The translations under genes and the position numbers were made by a program. Positions 63,127-64,000 of a DNA stretch of 64,000 nucleotides are shown piece by piece. Below the pieces are notes generated by a model. That model made no database searches, was not told the DNA's origin, and saw only the letters and a program-made list of their open reading frames with translations. This DNA is from Megalonaias nervosa (lineage: Eukaryota; Mollusca; Bivalvia; Unionida; Unionidae), in NCBI GenBank assembly GCA_016617855.1, contig JAECUM010004374.1, forward strand, positions 62,001-126,000. The letters run 5' to 3'. The stretch's first letter is position 1. Every line of letters starts with the position of its first letter.

Positions 63127-63147
63127 TTAGCTAATAAGTGTAGGGGC
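63127..63147 (-). repeat. Candidate right terminal inverted repeat
   Basis: The inverse partner of 47698-47718 (17 of 21 identical). It ends one base before the foldback at 63149/63150. Confidence 0.35.
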
Positions 63148-63149
63148 TG

Positions 63150-63341
63150 TAATAGTAGTATACATAGATGAGTTGTTCCTAATCCCAGAGACTCCCTACC
63201 CTGGACAAAACATATTTTGTCAGAAATATGAAAGTCATCATTTTAAGCTAAAAAAGGATGCTGACAAAAATTTTAACGTATAAAGTTTTGGGGGTAGGGG
63301 GTCTCTGGGATTAGGAACCTCATCTATGTATACTACTATTA
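63150..63341. repeat. 192-bp foldback element
   Basis: The arm 63150-63200 (TAATAGTAGTATACATAGAT GAG...) pairs with 63292-63341 with only a two-base indel and two or three mismatches. Weaker pairing extends inward (ACAAAACATATTTTGTCAG against its counterpart near 63261-63290). There is no coding sequence. It may be a MITE or the outer end of the Polinton. Confidence 0.85.
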
Positions 63342-63877
63342 CCATGTAACGAGAGTCGCTTTCGACGTTTTGTCCACCAAGTTTAAAAGGGATTGAACGG
63401 AAACGTGTTTTACTTATTTCATATTAGCATTTCCTGTTTCCAGATTTTTAAATTATAGCCCTAATCATTAATGGACCCTAACTGCCCTAATCAGCATTAA
63501 ATTTAAAAGAGCATGTCCTTTCATTCAACAAACATTTTAATTATTTTTCATCTGCAATAAACGATCGCTCCGGTGGCCTAGTGGTTAGAGAGTCCGCCTC
63601 GGATGCGGGAGGTCGCGGGTTCGAATCCCAGTCGAGCCATACCAAAGACTTATGAAAATGGTACTAACAGCTGCATCGCTTGGCGCTCAGCATTAAGAGG
63701 TTAGTGTTAGGACTTGTCGGCCTGGTGTCAGGATAATGAAACTGGGTGGGACATCAGGCTACATGTCTGCGGCATGATACCCAGTGCTAGATATCACTAT
63801 AAACTGCCACACTGCAGACATCCTAACGATATGACTGAAAATTTTTTAAAGCTACGTTAAAAATCCAAATCAATCAA

Positions 63878-63921
<44 letters not shown>

Positions 63922-64000
63922 AAATAAACTGTTGGGTGAGCTGCATCAATTTTATGCACAATTAAGTTCTCATTCTTGATCAGTACAATTGCTGGTTATA
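63342..64000. other. Right flank
   Basis: Outside the SINE and the (CA)n tract nothing is recognised. Confidence 0.6.
63564..63870 (+). mobile_element. tRNA-derived SINE, family A, copy 4 (best preserved)
   Basis: Head GATCGCTCCGGTGGCCTAGT with a perfect B box GGTTCGAATCC, and the shared body ending CGTTAAAAATCCAAAT, followed by a (CA)n tract at about 63877-63920. It can serve as the family reference in this window. Confidence 0.9.

Larger units (their letters stand above)
47698..63147. mobile_element. Polinton/Maverick (adintovirus-like) integrated element, about 15.4 kb
   Basis: The full hallmark set is present: protein-primed family B DNA polymerase, retroviral-type integrase, adenain-like protease, packaging ATPase, double-jelly-roll major capsid protein and a penton-like minor capsid protein. 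An HNH endonuclease and a fibre-like protein are extra. The borders are proposed from a 21-base imperfect inverted match (17 of 21): GCCCCTCCCATAATTAGCTAA at 47698-47718 and, inverted, at 63127-63147. No clean 6-base target duplication is visible, so the borders are tentative; the gene content is secure. Most core genes are broken by stops or frameshifts, so this copy appears unable to move alone. Confidence 0.9.

Noticed and set aside
63564..63640. Possible tRNA gene with perfect B box
   Set aside because: The same head plus body recurs four times in the window, which defines a SINE family.

Overview
This window comes from an animal nuclear genome. It is AT-rich, with long GT-AG introns, tRNA-derived SINEs, decayed LINE and tyrosine-recombinase elements, microsatellites and one assembly gap (20 N at 33779-33798). 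The SINE type and general texture suggest a lophotrochozoan, most likely a bivalve mollusc. That placement is inference, because no rRNA, mitochondrial or species-diagnostic gene is present.

Positions 1-835 hold a degenerate AT-rich satellite. From 2935 to 44300 the plus strand carries one recognisable host gene, an orthologue of ANKRD55 (ankyrin repeat domain 55). Eleven coding exons can be read with consistent GT-AG junctions and phases, giving about 600 residues. The exon with the start codon is not visible and probably lies upstream. The introns hold the mobile and repetitive DNA: four SINE families, a small foldback MITE (7735-7933), LINE endonuclease and reverse-transcriptase remnants on opposite strands (29.5-30.4 kb and 31.1-31.7 kb), a 54-bp minisatellite (about 33.04-34.40 kb), a degenerate ~150-bp tandem array (38.6-39.5 kb) and the wreck of a DIRS/Ngaro-type tyrosine-recombinase retroelement (about 41.6-43.2 kb).

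About 3.4 kb downstream of ANKRD55, from about 47.7 to 63.15 kb, lies a nearly complete but broken Polinton/Maverick (adintovirus-like) integrated element. Most genes are on the minus strand. From left to right they are: an unknown gene, protein-primed family B DNA polymerase, HNH endonuclease (plus strand), two unknown small genes, an integrase fused to a phospholipase A2-like domain and a chromodomain, a small CxxC protein, adenain-like protease, two short basic/hydrophobic virion proteins, double-jelly-roll major capsid protein, another small core-type protein, penton-like minor capsid protein, a coiled-coil protein and the packaging ATPase. Divergent on the plus strand are a tail-fibre-like repeat protein and a two-membrane-segment protein. 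A short NUMOD1-like protein closes the right end. Together they cover integration, protein-primed replication, virion assembly, maturation and packaging, and host attachment.

The polymerase, ATPase, both capsid proteins, integrase, fibre and HNH genes each carry one or more stops or frameshifts. Protease, coiled-coil and two core-type genes are open. Two stops fall inside catalytic motifs (polymerase motif C and the ATPase P-loop). The element therefore looks recently arrived and inactivated, although some homopolymer frameshifts could be assembly errors. A 192-bp perfect-arm foldback (63150-63341) abuts the right end, followed by another SINE copy.
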